Shown here in pieces: positions 23,205 to 25,040 of a stretch of 25,040 bases of DNA (positions are counted from its first letter, which is position 1; every line of letters begins with the position of its first letter). The stretch lies in assembly GCA_964535305.1 (NCBI GenBank), contig CAZHTF010000048.1:1-25040 (forward strand), in the 5' to 3' direction. The DNA comes from CAZHTF01 sp964535305. GTDB lineage: Bacteria > Planctomycetota > Phycisphaerae > UBA1845 > Fen-1342. The translations under genes and the position numbers were made by a program. The notes under the pieces are model-generated. The model was not told where the DNA came from. It was given only the letters and a program-made list of their open reading frames with translations, and did no database searches.

Positions 23205-24293
23205 ATGAACCTGATGCTGTTGGCATGCAAGACCGTTTTGAATCCGATTCATCGCAGCCGCGCGCGGCTCGGCCGGGCGGTCTGCTGGATCGCGGCGTTC
23301 GCGGGCATCTCGTCTGGCGTTGCAAACGCACAGGAAACGCCCGACGGCGTCGGCAGTGACTGGCGCACGCGAAAGCTCGACCCCGCAATGCTGCGGGCCG
23401 CGCCGCCGCCGAGCGTAACGTTGATCGACAACGGCCTGCCGTCAATTCTTCTGACAGGCTACTGGCCACCCACCAACGAGATGCTGCGCGACTGGAGCCA
23501 AAGCCCGACGCAGAATCCTGGCGTGTGGGTCGGCGAGAATTGGCGCGGCATGGGCTACAATGTCTATGCCTTCTTCCCGGAATTCCCCGGCGGGACGGGC
23601 ACAAATCCGCGCGGGGTCGGTGACTTCGAAGTCGATTATCAGGACACGTCGCAGGATTGGTGGCATCTGCTGCCGATCCTCCGGCCGATCGGGATCATCA
23701 CCACCAGCCGCGCCAACACGGCCAACGGTTGGGAAATGGAAGGCGGCAACGGGTTTTTCGCCAATTCCGCCTGGTCAAACGACTATCTGGCGCCCTTTGA
23801 CCCAACCGACGCTGAGCCGCACGACCCGCCCGGCAGCCAGCGCTTCAGCTCGCAACCGATGCAGGCGATCGTGGACGCGGTGTCGGCGTCTGGGGCGGCC
23901 GTGACGCCATTCGTCTCGCCGTTCGATAACGGCAACTTTCTCTCAAACTACATCGGGTACCACGGCAACTGGTGGAAAGATCTTCACAACGACGCGGCGA
24001 TGCCGGATCGCTGCTACACAGCGGGTCACATTCATGTCGGATCGGGGACGCAGATCGCCGCCGCCCGCCAGGCGATGCAGGTGACACTGGAGGTCGTGTT
24101 GCGCGCAGTTGATCTGCGTCGCGCGGATTTCACGGCCGATGGCGTTTATTCCGTGACCGACGTGTCAGCGTTCCTGGCGTGCATGAACGGGCCGTCGGCG
24201 GCGCTGTCGCCGGCGTGCGCCCGGGCCGATAGCGACCAGGACATCGACGCCGACCTGCGCGACCTGGCATTTCTGCAGCGCACGCTTCGATAG
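23205..24293 (+). CDS. Exported pyroglutamyl-peptidase-I-like protein with dockerin-like tail, catalytic Cys replaced by Ser
   Basis: This protein has 362 residues from ATG 23205, with GGAG six bases upstream. Longer in-frame starts add an Arg-rich leader. A long signal peptide ends ANA/QE (about 42/43). The main domain (about 78-300) follows peptidase family C15: ILLTGYWPPTNE (81-92) matches the opening VLVTGFEPF motif, SRANTANGWEMEGGN (168-182) matches GRASAIRLERRAVN including a Glu at E177, and AGHIHVG (273-279) matches the catalytic-His motif AGFIHVP (H277). DNGNFLSNYIGYHG (241-254) aligns with DAGRYLCNxxxY, placing Ser247 where the catalytic Cys should be. Residues 303-362 carry two degenerate EF-hand/dockerin-like repeats (RADFTADGVYSVTDVSAFL; ARADSDQDIDADLRDLAFL). 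It may be an inactive or altered exported relative of a normally cytosolic enzyme. The alignment is from memory. Confidence 0.7.
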   Translation: MNLMLLACKTVLNPIHRSRARLGRAVCWIAAFAGISSGVANAQETPDGVGSDWRTRKLDPAMLRAAPPPSVTLIDNGLPSILLTGYWPPTNEMLRDWSQSPTQNPGVWVGENWRGMGYNVYAFFPEFPGGTGTNPRGVGDFEVDYQDTSQDWWHLLPILRPIGIITTSRANTANGWEMEGGNGFFANSAWSNDYLAPFDPTDAEPHDPPGSQRFSSQPMQAIVDAVSASGAAVTPFVSPFDNGNFLSNYIGYHGNWWKDLHNDAAMPDRCYTAGHIHVGSGTQIAAARQAMQVTLEVVLRAVDLRRADFTADGVYSVTDVSAFLACMNGPSAALSPACARADSDQDIDADLRDLAFLQRTLR

Positions 24294-24387
24294 ATTTTTC
24301 GGGCTTCGGGTAAGGCGGCCGGCGGCGGGCCAGCACTTTGGGCTTGGCGCAGGATGCCATTGGCGGCTGGCGGCTGACGTGGGGTGG

Positions 24388-24428
24388 AAAAAAAGGCGGC
24401 CCGGCATCGTTGTTCACGACGCCGGGCC
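24388..24428 (-). terminator. Intrinsic terminator of the rRNA operon
   Basis: A 13-bp GC-rich stem (24416-24428 with 24398-24410, one G-U pair on the minus-strand RNA) has a 5-nt loop. It is followed by GCC and seven Ts on the minus strand (24394-24388). It lies 5 bp after the 3' end of 5S rRNA. Confidence 0.85.
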
Positions 24429-24433
24429 TTAAA

Positions 24434-24541
24434 GCCGGCAATCACCTACTCTCGCCCGATCAGGACTACCATCGGCCGTGTGAGCTTTACTACTGAGTTC
24501 GGAATGGGATCAGGTGTTTCCCCACACGTATTGTCACCGGC
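24434..24541 (-). rRNA. rrf: 5S ribosomal RNA
   Basis: The reverse complement reads as bacterial 5S rRNA. It has GGGGAAACACCTGATCCCAT and CCGAACTCAGTAGTAAAGC in the loop B/C region, then GGTAGTCCTGATCGGGCGAGAGTAGG. The terminal stem GCCGG/CCGGC closes the molecule at 108 nt, normal for the family. It follows 23S after a spacer of about 172 bp. Confidence 0.95.
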
Positions 24542-24713
24542 AGATCGAGTGACCCAGCCGCGGCGCGGCACAATGCCGCGGGCGGCTGGAGTTGCACGCA
24601 CACAGGGGGTTGACGGGTCCGATCGCACCAACGCAAGAACACAGAAGGTGCAACGGAGAGGAATGATCGAGCTGCCGCTTAGTGGGTCGGGCTCGATCAC
24701 AGCGGATCATAAA
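24542..24713 (-). other. 23S-5S internal transcribed spacer
   Basis: This roughly 172-bp spacer lies between the 23S 3' end and 5S on the minus strand. I see no tRNA cloverleaf in it. It is longer than the typical enterobacterial 23S-5S spacer. Confidence 0.7.
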
Positions 24714-25040
24714 TGCGGCCAAGCCATCGGCCGTTAGTACCGGTAAGCTCAAGGCATCTCTGCCCTTGCACACCCGGCCTATCAACCTGGTGGTCTACCA
24801 GGGGCCTCTCGCTCACAAGGAGCCGCGAGTCCTAATCTTGAGGACGGCTTCACGCTTAGATGCTTTCAGCGTTTATCCATTCCATGCTTAGCTACCCTGC
24901 CGTGCCGCTAGCGCGACAACAGGTACACCAGAGGCATGTACCACCCAATCCTCTCGTACTAGAGTGATGGCCTCTCAAGACTCACACGCCCACAGCAGAT
25001 AGGGACCGACCTGGCTCACGCCGGTCTGAACCCAGCTCGC
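24714..25040 (-). rRNA. rrl: 23S ribosomal RNA, 3' part
   Basis: The reverse complement carries domain VI of 23S rRNA, including the sarcin-ricin loop region with CTAGTACGAGAGGA near 24953-24965, and GGTTGATAGGCCGGGTGTGC. It ends in GGTACTAACGGCCGATGGCTTGGCC. The 3' end at about 24714 is set by comparison with the usual tail after GGTACTAA and may be off by a few bases. The gene runs beyond the window edge. Confidence 0.95.

Noticed and set aside
1..25040. CRISPR arrays, insertion sequences, phage genes, tRNA genes
   Set aside because: No regularly spaced repeats, no transposase or integrase-like protein, no phage structural protein and no tRNA cloverleaf were found on reading either strand.

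Overview
The window is high-GC bacterial DNA that fits a member of the Planctomycetota, most likely a Phycisphaerae-like lineage. The evidence is an exported protein with tandem dockerin-like Ca2+ repeats (GDLNGD / GDLDGDG), a planctomycete-style pseudopilin (AFTLIELL N-terminus, H-x-DG-like C-terminus), ECF sigma factors paired with membrane anti-sigma factors, and several GT-C membrane glycosyltransferases. The lineage call is an inference from protein style. No taxonomic search was possible.

Layout. 2-718 (+) is the 3' part of an unrecognised Ala-rich, charged protein and ends at a strong hairpin (731-766). 831-3167 (-) is a pseudopilin gene followed by an exported dockerin-repeat protein. 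3364-5035 (-) is an ECF sigma factor gene followed by an anti-sigma-like gene that is broken by a 10-N assembly gap and appears to be fused to a pseudopilin-like domain. 5175-7376 (+) carries a GAF/AAA+/Fis sigma-54 activator and a HAD phosphatase. 7418-10596 (-) carries an LPG-synthase-TM (UPF0104-like) protein coupled by an ATGA overlap to a TMTC-like GT-C glycosyltransferase. 10742-16012 (+) is a tight run of TPR-like membrane protein, UbiX, UbiA/MqnP-type prenyltransferase and GT39-like glycosyltransferase. 16168-17430 (+) is a class A FAD monooxygenase behind a near-consensus sigma-54 promoter, and it converges on an ALDH7-type aldehyde dehydrogenase (17452-19014, -). The 19015-19727 stretch has no convincing gene, but its minus strand has a promoter, a nested-helix structure and an intrinsic terminator that together suggest a roughly 190-nt RNA. 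19728-20832 (+) has two small genes of unknown function, one a putative lipoprotein. 20978-23007 (-) is a second ECF sigma / zinc-finger anti-sigma pair. 23205-24293 (+) is an exported protein resembling pyroglutamyl peptidase I, with Ser where the catalytic Cys is expected. The window closes with the end of an rRNA operon on the minus strand (23S 3' part, then 5S, then terminator).

Themes. Regulation recurs: two ECF sigma/anti-sigma pairs, a sigma-54 activator and a sigma-54 promoter lie in 25 kb. The prenylated-FMN synthase and UbiA prenyltransferase point to quinone (probably menaquinone) synthesis, although no UbiD partner is present here. The observations most worth following are the gap-split anti-sigma/pseudopilin fusion, the candidate structured RNA, the Cys-to-Ser peptidase-like exported protein and the sigma-54 promoter.
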